From NCBI GenBank assembly GCA_036274155.1, contig DASUGH010000103.1:62001-126000 (forward strand): a stretch of DNA of 64,000 bases. The letters run 5' to 3'. Source of the stretch: Gp6-AA40 sp036274155 (lineage in GTDB: Bacteria; Acidobacteriota; Vicinamibacteria; Vicinamibacterales; UBA2999). The number at the start of each line of letters is the position of its first letter. Position 1 is the first letter of the stretch. Positions 18,384 through 26,807 of the stretch are shown piece by piece. A model generated the notes under the pieces. That model had not been told where the DNA came from. It ran no database searches and worked only from the letters and a program-made list of their open reading frames with translations. A program made the position numbers and the translations under genes.

Positions 18384-19271
18384 ATGACTGCAGCAGCCTT
18401 CGACAGCCGAATGGATCGCATCGCCGCCGGCGAGCATCTCACGCCCGACGAGATCCGCGAGCTCTGCGCCGGCCCCGACCTGCTCGCCGTCGGCATGCTC
18501 GCCGACGCATTGCGCCGCCGGATGCACGGAACCGGCGTCACGTATGTGCGCGTGGCGTCGTTTGCCGTCGACCGTGCGCCCGACGTGCCTTCAGCGGCGC
18601 GCGAGCTGCGCATCACCGGTGAACCGAAGTCGCTCGACCAGGCGATCAGCGTGGTTGCGGCGGCGCGGACGGCCGCCGGAGCCGGTCGCACCGTGAGCGG
18701 GCTTTCATGGCCGGACGTCGAGCGTCTGGCGGCCCTCGAGACGCTCGGCGTCGACGGCGTGCTGGCCCGTCTCCGTGCCGCCGGTCTCGACATCGTCGCG
18801 GAACTGCCGCTCGATCGCATCAGCGATCCCGGGAAGGCGATCGGGCAGTTGCGCCAGGCCGGTTTCGACGAGCTGTGTCTGACGGTCCAGTCTGCCGACG
18901 TGAACCGCCCGTCACTCTGGACCGTCGCTTCGTCTCTTCAGGACCAATTCGGCTGCATTCGCGCGATCAATCCGCTGGCCACGCGCCTCAACGCGTTCCG
19001 CCCGACGACCGGCTACGACGACGTGAAGATGGTGGCGGCCGCGCGCCTCGCGGCGCCGAACATCAGCTCGATTCAGATCGACTGGCAGCGTTACGGCCCG
19101 AAACTCGCCCAGGTGGCGCTGACGTTTGGCGCCGACGACCTGTGGGGCATTTCGGCCTCGGACGAAGCACCCGAAGGCCGGCGCCGCGCCGCCGTCGAAG
19201 AGGTTCGCAGCAACGTGGCCGCGGCGGGGTTCGCGCCGGTGGAGCGCGACGGCCGCTTCGCTCCGGCCTGA
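18384..19271 (+). CDS. MqnE-like radical-SAM-fold protein lacking the Fe-S cysteines
   Basis: 295 residues. The N-terminus (IAAGEHLTPDEIRELCAGPD, LLAVGMLADALRRRMHG) and C-terminus (PNISSIQIDWQRYGPKLAQ, VALTFGADDLWGIS, then APVERDG) follow aminofutalosine synthase MqnE closely. Where MqnE has its CxxxCxxC cluster motif this protein reads GVTYVRVASFAVDRAP, with no cysteine, and the next block is shortened. It therefore cannot bind the SAM [4Fe-4S] cluster in the usual way. It sits exactly where mqnE often lies, one base overlapping mqnA. It may be a decayed enzyme, a partner subunit or a neofunctionalised scaffold. The frame is intact, arguing against a recent pseudogene. Confidence 0.75.
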   Translation: MTAAAFDSRMDRIAAGEHLTPDEIRELCAGPDLLAVGMLADALRRRMHGTGVTYVRVASFAVDRAPDVPSAARELRITGEPKSLDQAISVVAAARTAAGAGRTVSGLSWPDVERLAALETLGVDGVLARLRAAGLDIVAELPLDRISDPGKAIGQLRQAGFDELCLTVQSADVNRPSLWTVASSLQDQFGCIRAINPLATRLNAFRPTTGYDDVKMVAAARLAAPNISSIQIDWQRYGPKLAQVALTFGADDLWGISASDEAPEGRRRAAVEEVRSNVAAAGFAPVERDGRFAPA

Positions 19272-20059
19272 TGGCGATTCGACTTGGTGCCGTCGGGTAT
19301 CTGAATGCCCGCCCGCTGACCTGGGCGCTCGACCGGCAGCCGGAGCGGTGGGACGTCCGCTACGACGTGCCGTCGGTGTGCGCCGCCCTGCTGCACGGAG
19401 GCCAGGTCGACCTCGGGCTCATCCCGTCGGTCGAGTACCTGCAGTCGCCCGACTACTGTCTCGTGCCAGGTGTCGGCATCGGCTCGCACGGAGCGGTGGC
19501 ATCGGTCGCGTTGTATGCACGTGTGCCGATCGATCGGGTGCGCACGCTCGCCCTCGACACCAGTTCGCGCACGTCGGTGGCGCTGACCAGGGTGCTGTGC
19601 CGGCATCGCTTCGGCATCGATCCTGACTTCGTGCCGCACGGGCCCGATCTGCCAGCGATGATCCGGCGATGCGACGCCGGGCTGCTGATCGGCGACCCGG
19701 CGTTCGATGCCGACCACGCCTCGCTCGGGGTGCAGAAGGTCGATCTGGGCGACGAGTGGACGGCGATGACCGGCCTGCCGTTCATCTACGCAGCCTGGAC
19801 GGGGCGGCGCGGCAGTCTGGGGCCCGACGAGGTGCGAGCGCTGCAGGAGGCGCAGGCCGAGGGCGTACAGAGCGTCGACGCCATTGCTGCCGAGTACGGA
19901 CGCGGCAATGCCGCCGTCTCGGCGCGAGCCTCCGCCTATCTAAGGGATAATGTCCGTTACGGCCTCGGCCCCTCCGAAGCCGCAGGGTTGCAGCGCTTTC
20001 TCGATTACGCGGCCGACCTCGGCCTGGCGCCGGGACGCCGGCAGCTGGAATTTTTCTGA
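19271..20059 (+). CDS. mqnA: Chorismate dehydratase MqnA
   Basis: 262 residues, family length. Motifs include IRLGAVGYLNARPLTWAL at the N-terminus, LHGGQVDLGLIPSVEYLQ, and a periplasmic-binding-protein-like fold with LLIGDPAFDAD and LPFIYAAWTGRRG. It converts chorismate to 3-enolpyruvylbenzoate, the first step of the futalosine pathway to menaquinone. ATG at 19271 overlaps the previous stop (TGATG). About 50 bases separate it from mqnC, and the gap has a small GC-rich stem. Confidence 0.93.
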   Translation: MAIRLGAVGYLNARPLTWALDRQPERWDVRYDVPSVCAALLHGGQVDLGLIPSVEYLQSPDYCLVPGVGIGSHGAVASVALYARVPIDRVRTLALDTSSRTSVALTRVLCRHRFGIDPDFVPHGPDLPAMIRRCDAGLLIGDPAFDADHASLGVQKVDLGDEWTAMTGLPFIYAAWTGRRGSLGPDEVRALQEAQAEGVQSVDAIAAEYGRGNAAVSARASAYLRDNVRYGLGPSEAAGLQRFLDYAADLGLAPGRRQLEFF

Positions 20060-20110
20060 CCGCTCAGCCGGTAAGGCCGGCGGCACATCGCCGGCCACGA
20101 ATGGCAACGC

Positions 20111-21316
20111 ATGAGCCTGGATGAAACCGCGAGAAAAGTGAGAGACGGCGGACGGATCGATGCCGCCGAGGCGCTCGAGCTCTATCGCGAGGCGCCGACT
20201 CACCTGCTCGGGAGTCTCGCCGACGGGATCCGCGCCCGCAAGCACCCTGAGCGGATCGTGACGTACATCATCGATCGCAACGTCAACTACACGAACCTGT
20301 GTGTGGCGCGATGCAACTTTTGCGCGTTCTACCGCCCGGTCGGCTCGCCGGGAGGGTACGTGCTCGGGTTCGACGAGATCTTCCAGAAGATCGACGAGAC
20401 GATTGCCGTTGGCGGCAACCAGTTGCTCCTGCAGGGCGGCCACAATCCCGACCTTCCGATCGGCTGGTACGAGGATCTGTTCCGGGCGGTCAAGGCGCGA
20501 TATCCGGAGTTCAAGCTTCACGCGCTGTCGCCGCCGGAGGTGCTGCACATCTCGAGGCTGAGCCAGGTGCCGGTACCGGAAGTGATCCGGCGGCTCGTGG
20601 AGGCAGGGCTCGACAGCGTCCCTGGCGGAGGAGCCGAAATCCTCGTCGATCGCGTCAGGCGCCTGTTGAACTGCTACTCGAAGGCGTCAGCCGACGAGTG
20701 GATCGACGTCATGCGCGAGGCGCATCGTGCCGGTCTGCGCACGACGGCGACGATGATGTACGGCACGGTGGAAACCGAGGAGGAACGCATCGAGCACATG
20801 CTGAGGCTGCGCGCGCTGCAGGACGAGACGGGCGGGTTCACGGCCTTCATCACCTGGAGTTATCAGCCGGAGCATACCGAGCACGGCGGCTACGAAGCGA
20901 CTGGCGTCGACTATCTCCGTACCCTGGCGCTCTCGCGCATCGTCCTCGACAACTTCGACAACCTGCAGGCGTCGTGGGTGACGCAGGGCGGCAAGGTCGG
21001 GCAGCTCAGTCTGGCCTACGGCGCCAACGACATGGGCAGCGTGATGATCGAGGAGAACGTCGTGCGCGCGGCAGGCGCGTCGTACTGCATGGACGAGGTG
21101 GAGATCGTGACGAACGTCGAGGACGCAGGGTTCGTGGCCAAGCGCCGCAACATGCACTACGAAATCCTCGGCGATCCAGTGTTCCGCCTGCGGGAGATCC
21201 CGCGCATGCTGACGTTGGCCACCGCGCGCGCCGATGGCGACGTGCACGTGCCGGAGGAGCTCAAGAACTATCCGGCCCGCAGCCGTCAGGGCAAACGCCT
21301 GCGCCTGAGCCAATGA
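20111..21316 (+). CDS. mqnC: Cyclic dehypoxanthinyl futalosine synthase MqnC
   Basis: 401 residues. The radical SAM cluster motif is intact as CVARCNFC (Cys64, Cys68, Cys71), preceded by IDRNVNYTN. Further MqnC markers are LLLQGGHNPDLPIGWYEDLF, FITWSYQPEHTEHGG, ASWVTQGGKVGQLSLAYGAN and GSVMIEENVVRAAGA. It cyclises dehypoxanthine futalosine. The contrast with the cysteine-less paralogue two genes upstream is clear. It is part of the menaquinone operon and is followed after 56 bases by the deaminase-type gene. Confidence 0.95.
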   Translation: MSLDETARKVRDGGRIDAAEALELYREAPTHLLGSLADGIRARKHPERIVTYIIDRNVNYTNLCVARCNFCAFYRPVGSPGGYVLGFDEIFQKIDETIAVGGNQLLLQGGHNPDLPIGWYEDLFRAVKARYPEFKLHALSPPEVLHISRLSQVPVPEVIRRLVEAGLDSVPGGGAEILVDRVRRLLNCYSKASADEWIDVMREAHRAGLRTTATMMYGTVETEEERIEHMLRLRALQDETGGFTAFITWSYQPEHTEHGGYEATGVDYLRTLALSRIVLDNFDNLQASWVTQGGKVGQLSLAYGANDMGSVMIEENVVRAAGASYCMDEVEIVTNVEDAGFVAKRRNMHYEILGDPVFRLREIPRMLTLATARADGDVHVPEELKNYPARSRQGKRLRLSQ

Positions 21317-21372
21317 TCCACGGCACGGTCCGGGGCGGGCACGCCACGGGGCGATAAGGCGTTCCACGTCGG

Positions 21373-22575
21373 ATGGCGATTTTCAAAGCCGCGTGGATCC
21401 TTCCGGTGTCGGCCCCGCCGATACGCGGCGGGTGGGTGGCGCTCGACGGCGATCGGATTGCGGCCACGGGCGCCACAGACGATCCAGCTGCGTCCGATCT
21501 CGGCTCGGTGGCGGTGATGCCGGCCCTCGTCAACGCACACACCCATCTCGAGCTGTCCTTCCTGCACGAACGCGTTCCTCCTGGCAAGAGGTTCAACGAA
21601 TGGGTCGAGTCGCTCATGGCGGTGCGCCGTGAGTACACCGATCCGCACGATTCGACGATTCTCGATGCCGCCCGTCGGGCCATCCTTCAGGCGCGCGCGG
21701 CCGGCACAGGGCTCTTCGGCGACGTCGGCAACTCGCTCGTGACCGTCGCGCTGCTGCGGGACGCCGGTGTGGCGGCGCAGGTGTTTTACGAGTTGATCGG
21801 ATTCAACGTCGCTGAGCCGGATCGGAAGGTCAGCGAGGCTCGCGCCGGCGCAGATGCGGCTGGCGCCGGTGGGGATGTGCGCGTCAGCATCGCCCCGCAC
21901 GCTCCGTACTCGGTGTCGCCAGCCTTGTTCGGCGCAATTCGACGCGATCTCGACGCCAGACGAACCGTCTCGAGCGTTCACCTCGGGGAATCGAAGGAGG
22001 AGATCGAGCTGCTGCGCCACGGCACCGGCGCCGTACGTCACCTGCTCGAGCGTCTCGGCGTGTGGACGGAAACATGGCGGCCGCCTGGCTCGTCGCCGGT
22101 GGAGTACCTGACGAGCATCGGCTTCCTGGATTCCCGGGTGCTCGTCGTGCACGGCGTGCAGTTCGACGGCGACGATCTACGCCGGCTGCGCGCGATGGGG
22201 ATCACGCTGGTGTCGTGCCCGCGCAGCAATCGGTACGTGGGCGTCGGGTCTCCGCCACTCGAGGCTTTTTACGCGATGGATGTTCGCGTTGCGTTCGGCA
22301 CCGACAGCCTGGCCAGCGTGGCCGACCTGAACCTGTTCGCGGAGCTCGCCGAGGCGCGCCGCATCGCACCCCGTGTGCCGGCGCGCGCGCTCCTGGACAG
22401 CGCCACACTGACGGCGGCAGAGGCGCTCGGTTTCGGCGAGCAGTTCGGGAGCATCGAGCCGGGCAAGCGTGCATCGCTGCTCGCCGTGCGCGTTCCGGCG
22501 GATCTGACCGATGTGGAAGAATACCTGGTGAGCGGCGCCGTGGGGCCCGACGACATCACCTGGATCGCGGTTTGA
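21373..22575 (+). CDS. mqnX: Amidohydrolase, probable aminodeoxyfutalosine deaminase
   Basis: 400 residues, metal-dependent amidohydrolase family. The HxH metal motif is in PALVNAHTHLELSFLHE, and other metal/active-site blocks are IAPHAPYSVSP, HLGESKEEIELL, LVVHGVQFDGDDL and FGTDSLASVADLN. ATZ/TRZ-type deaminases next to mqn genes act on 6-amino-6-deoxyfutalosine; the function here is inferred from context. The stop overlaps the TTG start of the prenyltransferase (TTTGA). Confidence 0.82.
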   Translation: MAIFKAAWILPVSAPPIRGGWVALDGDRIAATGATDDPAASDLGSVAVMPALVNAHTHLELSFLHERVPPGKRFNEWVESLMAVRREYTDPHDSTILDAARRAILQARAAGTGLFGDVGNSLVTVALLRDAGVAAQVFYELIGFNVAEPDRKVSEARAGADAAGAGGDVRVSIAPHAPYSVSPALFGAIRRDLDARRTVSSVHLGESKEEIELLRHGTGAVRHLLERLGVWTETWRPPGSSPVEYLTSIGFLDSRVLVVHGVQFDGDDLRRLRAMGITLVSCPRSNRYVGVGSPPLEAFYAMDVRVAFGTDSLASVADLNLFAELAEARRIAPRVPARALLDSATLTAAEALGFGEQFGSIEPGKRASLLAVRVPADLTDVEEYLVSGAVGPDDITWIAV

Positions 22576-23420
22576 GAATCGCCACCTATCTCTCCTTCGT
22601 CCGCTTCAGCCATTCGGTCTTTGCGCTGCCATTCGCGCTGACGGGCGCGCTGCTGGCGTGGCGGACTCACCCGTTCTCCTGGGCGCAGGTCGGATGGATC
22701 GTCGCGTGTATGGTGTTCGCGCGCAGCGCCGCGATGGGGTTCAACCGGCTGGTGGACGCGGGTCACGACGCGCTGAATCCCCGCACGTCGATGCGCGAGC
22801 TGCCACGCGGCGCGATGAGCCGCGGTGAGGCGATGGCGTTCGTTGTCGCGAGCTCGGTGCTCTTCGTCCTGTGCGCCTCGCGTCTGAGCCTGTTGTGCCT
22901 GGCGCTGGCGCCGGTGGCCCTCGCCGTCGTCTTCTGGTATTCGCTCGCCAAGCGGTACACGTCCTACACCCAGCTTTTCCTGGGCCTGGCAATGGCGGTC
23001 GCACCGGTTGGCGGCTGGATCGCCGCCGGGGGCCGCGGCGGCTGGGAGCCGTGGCTTCTCGGGCTCGCGATCGGCCTGTGGGTGGGCGGCTTCGACGTCC
23101 TCTATGCATGTCAGGACGTCGACTTCGATCGCGCGCATGGGCTGCGGTCGATTCCCGCTCGCTTCGGGATCGCCGGGGCGATTCAGATCTCGCGCGCGAT
23201 GCACGTGGCGACGATTGCCGTCATGATCGCGCTCGCCTCAGCCGCCGGCCTGCCGATGCTGTATCTGGCCGGAGTGGCCGTCGTCGCGCTGCTGCTCGCG
23301 TACGAACAATCGCTCGTCAGCCGGGACGACTTGTCGCAGGTGAAGAAGGCGTTCGACCTGAACGGCTACGTCGGCATCGTCTATTTCGCGGCGACGGCTC
23401 TGGCGCTGTACCTGGGATGA
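22572..23420 (+). CDS. mqnP: UbiA-family polyprenyltransferase (MqnP-like)
   Basis: 282 residues with about eight transmembrane helices. The first Asp motif is NRLVDAGHDALNPRT and the second is DVDFDRAHGLRSIP, both typical of UbiA. It attaches a polyprenyl chain to the 1,4-dihydroxy-6-naphthoate-type ring in the membrane; MqnP is the futalosine-route enzyme of this family. The TTG at 22572 overlaps the upstream stop and gives the expected N-terminus (RIATYLSFVRFSHSVFALPF). The stop overlaps the next ATG (ATGA). Confidence 0.88.
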   Translation: MRIATYLSFVRFSHSVFALPFALTGALLAWRTHPFSWAQVGWIVACMVFARSAAMGFNRLVDAGHDALNPRTSMRELPRGAMSRGEAMAFVVASSVLFVLCASRLSLLCLALAPVALAVVFWYSLAKRYTSYTQLFLGLAMAVAPVGGWIAAGGRGGWEPWLLGLAIGLWVGGFDVLYACQDVDFDRAHGLRSIPARFGIAGAIQISRAMHVATIAVMIALASAAGLPMLYLAGVAVVALLLAYEQSLVSRDDLSQVKKAFDLNGYVGIVYFAATALALYLG

Positions 23421-24160
23421 GAACGCTCGCGCCAGACAAGACCCCGCACCGCATTGCGGGCATGTTCGACGCGATTGCGCCTCGCTACGATCTGCTGAAC
23501 CATCTGCTCAGCGCCGGTATCGATCGGCGCTGGCGCGCACGGGCGATTGCGTCGCTGCAGCTCACAGGTCGCGAAACCATCCTGGATGTCTGCACCGGTA
23601 CGGCCGACGTGGCACTCGCCGCGCGAGCGAACGGCAGCGCCGCTTCCGGAGGTCGCGGGGCGGCGCGTGTCCTCGGCGTCGACTTCTCGACGGCGATGCT
23701 CCTGCTCGGCATGAAGAAGGTCCAGGCAGCGGGAGAGTCTGGACGGATCGTGCTCGCCCGCGGCGACGCGATGCGCCTGCCGGTGCCCGACTCGAGCGTG
23801 GATGCGGCAACAGTCGCCTTCGGGATCCGAAACGTCCAGCAGCCCGAGGTCGCCTGTGGAGAACTGGGCCGTGTGCTGCGGCCCGGCGGCAGGCTGGCCA
23901 TTCTCGAGTTTGGAATGCCACGACTGCCCGGATTAAGGTGGGCTTACGAGTGGTATTTCACGCGCGTGCTTCCTCGAGTGGGGCGCCTCGTGTCGGGGCA
24001 CACGGGTGCGTACTCGTACCTTCCTGTCTCGGTCGGGTCGTTTCCATCTCCGCAGGATTTCATGACAATCCTGCGAAACTGTGGATTCGACGACGTCGAG
24101 GGCCTTCCGCTCACGTTCGGAATCGTTTACCTCTATACGGGCCGGCGGGCGGCCCGATAG
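23417..24160 (+). CDS. menG: Demethylmenaquinone methyltransferase
   Basis: 247 residues, UbiE/MenG family. SAM-binding motif I reads ILDVCTGTADVALAARA. Family-specific blocks are IAGMFDAIAPRYDLLNHLLS, VAFGIRNVQQPEVACGELGRV, LRPGGRLAILEFGMP and SGHTGAYSYLPVSVGSFP. It C-methylates demethylmenaquinone as the last step of the pathway. It overlaps mqnP by four bases. Later futalosine genes (mqnB, mqnD, the UbiD-like decarboxylase) are not in this window. Confidence 0.95.
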   Translation: MRTLAPDKTPHRIAGMFDAIAPRYDLLNHLLSAGIDRRWRARAIASLQLTGRETILDVCTGTADVALAARANGSAASGGRGAARVLGVDFSTAMLLLGMKKVQAAGESGRIVLARGDAMRLPVPDSSVDAATVAFGIRNVQQPEVACGELGRVLRPGGRLAILEFGMPRLPGLRWAYEWYFTRVLPRVGRLVSGHTGAYSYLPVSVGSFPSPQDFMTILRNCGFDDVEGLPLTFGIVYLYTGRRAAR

Positions 24161-24211
24161 GACACTGGCGCTTCAAGTCGGTACCGTCTAAGTCCTTGAC
24201 GGACCGAATGT

Positions 24212-24217
24212 TATAAT
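24212..24217 (+). promoter_or_regulatory. -10 element upstream of the TonB-like gene
   Basis: TATAAT at 24212-24217 would start transcription about ten bases before the GTG at 24234, giving a very short leader. TTGACG at 24196 is only ten bases upstream and is too close to be its -35. No good -35 is seen at 17 bases, so an activator or a different sigma factor may be needed. Confidence 0.45.
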
Positions 24218-24233
24218 TCGACCGCGGTTTCAC

Positions 24234-25325
24234 GTGATTCGATTCGATATCGACAATCGGCATCAGGACGAAAGCCCCGATGGCGCACTCCCGTATGTTG
24301 CGAGGGTTGTTGGCGCGGGGCTCCTGCAGCTGTTCCTTTTGCCGGTGCTCGTCGTTCAATCGATCCAGACGTCCTGGAGGGCAATCTCTCTGGATGTCGC
24401 CGACCGGGAGCGCGACGATGTCCCGCCAAGCCGCGTTCCATGGTTCCTGAGGGTGCTGGCCGCGGCGTTCGGGTTCGAGCTGCTTGTCAGCGTCATACTG
24501 ATTCCCTGGATCATCCTGTTGTCGCTCTTGTGGTTCACTCCAACCGAACCGCCGCAGGCCGAACGGATCGAACCCGAAGAGCCGACCAGGTTCGTGTTCA
24601 TGGAGCCGCGTATCGAGCGACCTCCCATACAGCCGCGCGAGCGCTTCGAGCTCTCGGATCGCGATCGGCGTGCCCAGGCACCCGCGCCGGCGCCGGATCC
24701 GAAAAACGATCTGCCGTTCTCACGTGGAGATACGCCCGAGCGCGTCGAGGCGACGCAGCCCGAGCAGGCCAGGCCCGCGCCCGAGCCGCCGGCTCCTCAG
24801 GTGCAGCCCACGCCGCCGCCGCCGCAGCCGGAGGAGCAGCAGCTCGCGCGTAATACTCCAGCCCCGACGCCCGTACCGCCGCGGCCGGTGTCGCCGGCGC
24901 GGCCGCCGCTTTCCGGCGTGCTCGGCGATGCCGTCCGCAATCTGTCGCGGTACACGCAGAACCATACGTTCGACAACTCGCAGGGCGGCAATACCGACTC
25001 GACCGGGGCGATTCAATTCGACAGCAAGGGGGTCGACTTCGGTCCCTGGCTGCGCAGGTTCGTCGCCCAGGTGAAGAGGAACTGGTTCGTGCCGCTGGCC
25101 GCGATGAATTTCCACGGCCGCGTGGTGCTCCAGTTCTACGTCCACCGGAACGGCAGCATCACGGACGTACGCACGGTGCAGCCTTCGAGCATCGAGTCGT
25201 TCAACACGGCAGCCGTCAATGCGATCCTCGGTTCGAATCCGACCGAGCCGCTGCCGCCGGAATATCCGGACGACAACGTGCTCTTCACCGTCACGTTCTT
25301 CTACAACGAGCAGCCGCCGCGCTGA
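24234..25325 (+). CDS. TonB-like energy transducer / C-terminal TonB-domain protein
   Basis: 363 residues. A hydrophobic segment near residues 25-45 and a longer transmembrane stretch (about 82-102, FELLVSVILIPWIILLSLLW) anchor the protein. A Pro/Glu/Gln-rich spacer spans about 105-225. The C-terminal 90 residues carry a TonB fold (FVAQVKRNWFVPLAAM, VVLQFYVHRNGSITDV, FNTAAVNAILGSNPTEPLPP, VLFTVTFFYNE). It would couple inner-membrane energy or force to an envelope partner. No ExbB/ExbD is next to it. The GTG start is supported by the upstream TATAAT. Confidence 0.75.
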   Translation: MIRFDIDNRHQDESPDGALPYVARVVGAGLLQLFLLPVLVVQSIQTSWRAISLDVADRERDDVPPSRVPWFLRVLAAAFGFELLVSVILIPWIILLSLLWFTPTEPPQAERIEPEEPTRFVFMEPRIERPPIQPRERFELSDRDRRAQAPAPAPDPKNDLPFSRGDTPERVEATQPEQARPAPEPPAPQVQPTPPPPQPEEQQLARNTPAPTPVPPRPVSPARPPLSGVLGDAVRNLSRYTQNHTFDNSQGGNTDSTGAIQFDSKGVDFGPWLRRFVAQVKRNWFVPLAAMNFHGRVVLQFYVHRNGSITDVRTVQPSSIESFNTAAVNAILGSNPTEPLPPEYPDDNVLFTVTFFYNEQPPR

Positions 25326-25339
25326 GCGAGTCCGGCACC

Positions 25340-25432
25340 ATGCGCGATGTGAGCCCGACACGGACACAGGAGCTGGCGCTGGTGGCAGCGCTCGTGGTCC
25401 TGATCATGTACGCGCTCTACCTGGTTCTGTGA
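25340..25432 (+). CDS. 30-residue single-helix membrane microprotein
   Basis: A short ATG-started frame encodes MRDVSPTRTQ followed by a 20-residue hydrophobic helix (ELALVAALVVLIMYALYLVL). It begins 14 bases after the TonB-like gene and its TGA overlaps the GTG start of miaA (GTGA), a spacing typical of coupled genes. No obvious Shine-Dalgarno is seen. It could be a small membrane subunit or a coupling leader for miaA. No family recognised. Confidence 0.5.
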   Translation: MRDVSPTRTQELALVAALVVLIMYALYLVL

Positions 25433-26397
25433 GCGGCGGCGAAGCCGCCGTCAAACGCCCGGTGGTCGTCGCCATTCTCGGCCCGACCGCGTCTGGAAAG
25501 AGCGCCCTCGGTCTGGCGCTTGCCAGCCGGCGCAACGGTGAAATCATCAACTGCGATTCCACGGCCGTCTATCGCGGCTTCGATATCGGCACCGACAAGG
25601 TGTCTGTCGACGGCCGCCGCGGCATCCCGCATCACCTGATCGACATCGCCGACCCGACCGACGTCTACACCGCGGCGCAGTTCGCCCACGACGCCGCACG
25701 GGTCATCCGTGACGTGCACCGCAGAGGAAGACTGCCGATCCTCGTCGGAGGGACCGGCTTCTACTATCGCGCTCTCACCCGTGGCCTGTTTCCGGGGCCC
25801 GGCGCTGACGAGCGCATACGGGCGCGGTTGAACAGCATTGCCGATCGGCGCGGTCCCGAGTGCCTGCACGGGATGCTCTCGCGCATCGACCGGGAGTCGA
25901 ACGTTCGAATCATGCCGAAGGATCGCAAGCGCCTCGTGCGGGCGCTCGAGGTCTACCTTGCAACCGGCCGCCCGCTCACATCGCATTTCGCCGCCACCAC
26001 GTCGCTCATCGCCGATTGCCGCGTGATTGGGTTCGTCCTGACCGTGCCGGCGGCGGTCATCGCCGAACGGGTGGCGCGACGCGTGGACGAGCAGTTCGCC
26101 CGTGGCATCGTGCGGGAAGTGGAGCAGCTGCTCGCCAGCGGCGTTCCGCCGGATGCGCGACCATTCGGCGGGCTCGTGTATCGTCAGGTGATGGAGATGC
26201 TGCGCGGCGAGCGCGACGAGGCGGCCACGCGGGCGCTCATCGCGCAGGAGAACCGGAAATACGCGAGGCGCCAGTTGATCTGGTTCCGCAAAGAGCCTAA
26301 CCTTATGTGGCTCGACGGCCCCGGAGAGCGGCCAGACGTGTTGCGGCGCGTCGAGGAGGCGATCGACGCGGTGGTTGGCCCCGGGGCGAAACGTTGA
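25429..26397 (+). CDS. miaA: tRNA dimethylallyltransferase MiaA
   Basis: 322 residues. The P-loop is AILGPTASGKSALGLALA. The family blocks INCDSTAVYRGFDIGTDKV, GIPHHLIDIADPTDVYTAAQF, ILVGGTGFYYRALTRGLF and KYARRQLIWFRKEPN follow. It prenylates A37 of tRNAs reading UNN codons. The GTG at 25429 overlaps the stop of the microprotein and gives a correct N-terminus. The miaA-hfq order is conserved across many bacteria. Confidence 0.95.
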   Translation: MSGGEAAVKRPVVVAILGPTASGKSALGLALASRRNGEIINCDSTAVYRGFDIGTDKVSVDGRRGIPHHLIDIADPTDVYTAAQFAHDAARVIRDVHRRGRLPILVGGTGFYYRALTRGLFPGPGADERIRARLNSIADRRGPECLHGMLSRIDRESNVRIMPKDRKRLVRALEVYLATGRPLTSHFAATTSLIADCRVIGFVLTVPAAVIAERVARRVDEQFARGIVREVEQLLASGVPPDARPFGGLVYRQVMEMLRGERDEAATRALIAQENRKYARRQLIWFRKEPNLMWLDGPGERPDVLRRVEEAIDAVVGPGAKR

Positions 26398-26485
26398 ACG
26401 GCATTGGCGCGATGCGTGCGGCGATGCCGTGCCGACCCGCAATCGCGCCTCGACGGGTACTCAGGGCGGGCAGGAGACGCCCCTG

Positions 26486-26752
26486 ATGGCTCAGGTTTCC
26501 GAATCCCGGCTGACGTCGCCGCCACAGCCCAACATTCAGGACGTGTTCCTGAATCACGCGCGACGGGATCGGCTGCCGGTGGGCATTCATCTCATGGACG
26601 GCCGTTACTTCGAGGCGCGGATCAAGAGTTTCGATCGCTTCGCCCTCATCGTAGAAGTCGAAGGCGCCGACCACCTGATCTTCAAGCATGCCATCTCGAC
26701 CATCGCCAGCCTGCGACCGGTCGCGAACTATTTCGCGCCGCAGCATTCGTAA
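26486..26752 (+). CDS. hfq: RNA chaperone Hfq
   Basis: 88 residues with the Sm1 block (NIQDVFLNHARRDRLPVGIH, LMDGRYFEARIKSFDRFALI) and Sm2 (DHLIFKHAISTI). The KHA variant replaces the usual YKHAIST. The start at 26486 is supported by CAGGAG at 26471-26476. The longer in-frame extension upstream is not conserved-looking. Hfq forms a hexamer that promotes sRNA-mRNA pairing. It directly follows miaA. Confidence 0.95.
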   Translation: MAQVSESRLTSPPQPNIQDVFLNHARRDRLPVGIHLMDGRYFEARIKSFDRFALIVEVEGADHLIFKHAISTIASLRPVANYFAPQHS

Positions 26753-26777
26753 GCCGGATCAGTGAGCGAGCCTGTCT

Positions 26778-26796
26778 CATCCCGCCAGCCGGGATG
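26778..26796 (+). terminator. Stem-loop between hfq and deoB
   Basis: CATCCCG (26778-26784) pairs with CGGGATG (26790-26796) across a five-base loop. It lies 25 bases after the hfq stop, the usual place for an sRNA-chaperone gene terminator. There is only a weak T content after it, so termination is uncertain. Confidence 0.4.
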
Positions 26797-26807
26797 ATTC
26801 CACGCGA

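Noticed and set aside
18384..19271. Annotating this gene as a functional MqnE
   Set aside because: The three cluster cysteines needed for radical SAM chemistry are absent, so the catalytic call is not supported.
24196..24217. TTGACG followed by TATAAT as a full promoter
   Set aside because: The spacer is only ten bases, too short for a sigma-70 promoter; only the -10 is kept as a low-confidence element.
25225..25245. tRNA T-arm-like string GGTTCGAATCC
   Set aside because: It lies in the coding frame of the TonB-like protein (SNPTEPLPP region); no acceptor stem, D-arm or anticodon arm can be built around it.
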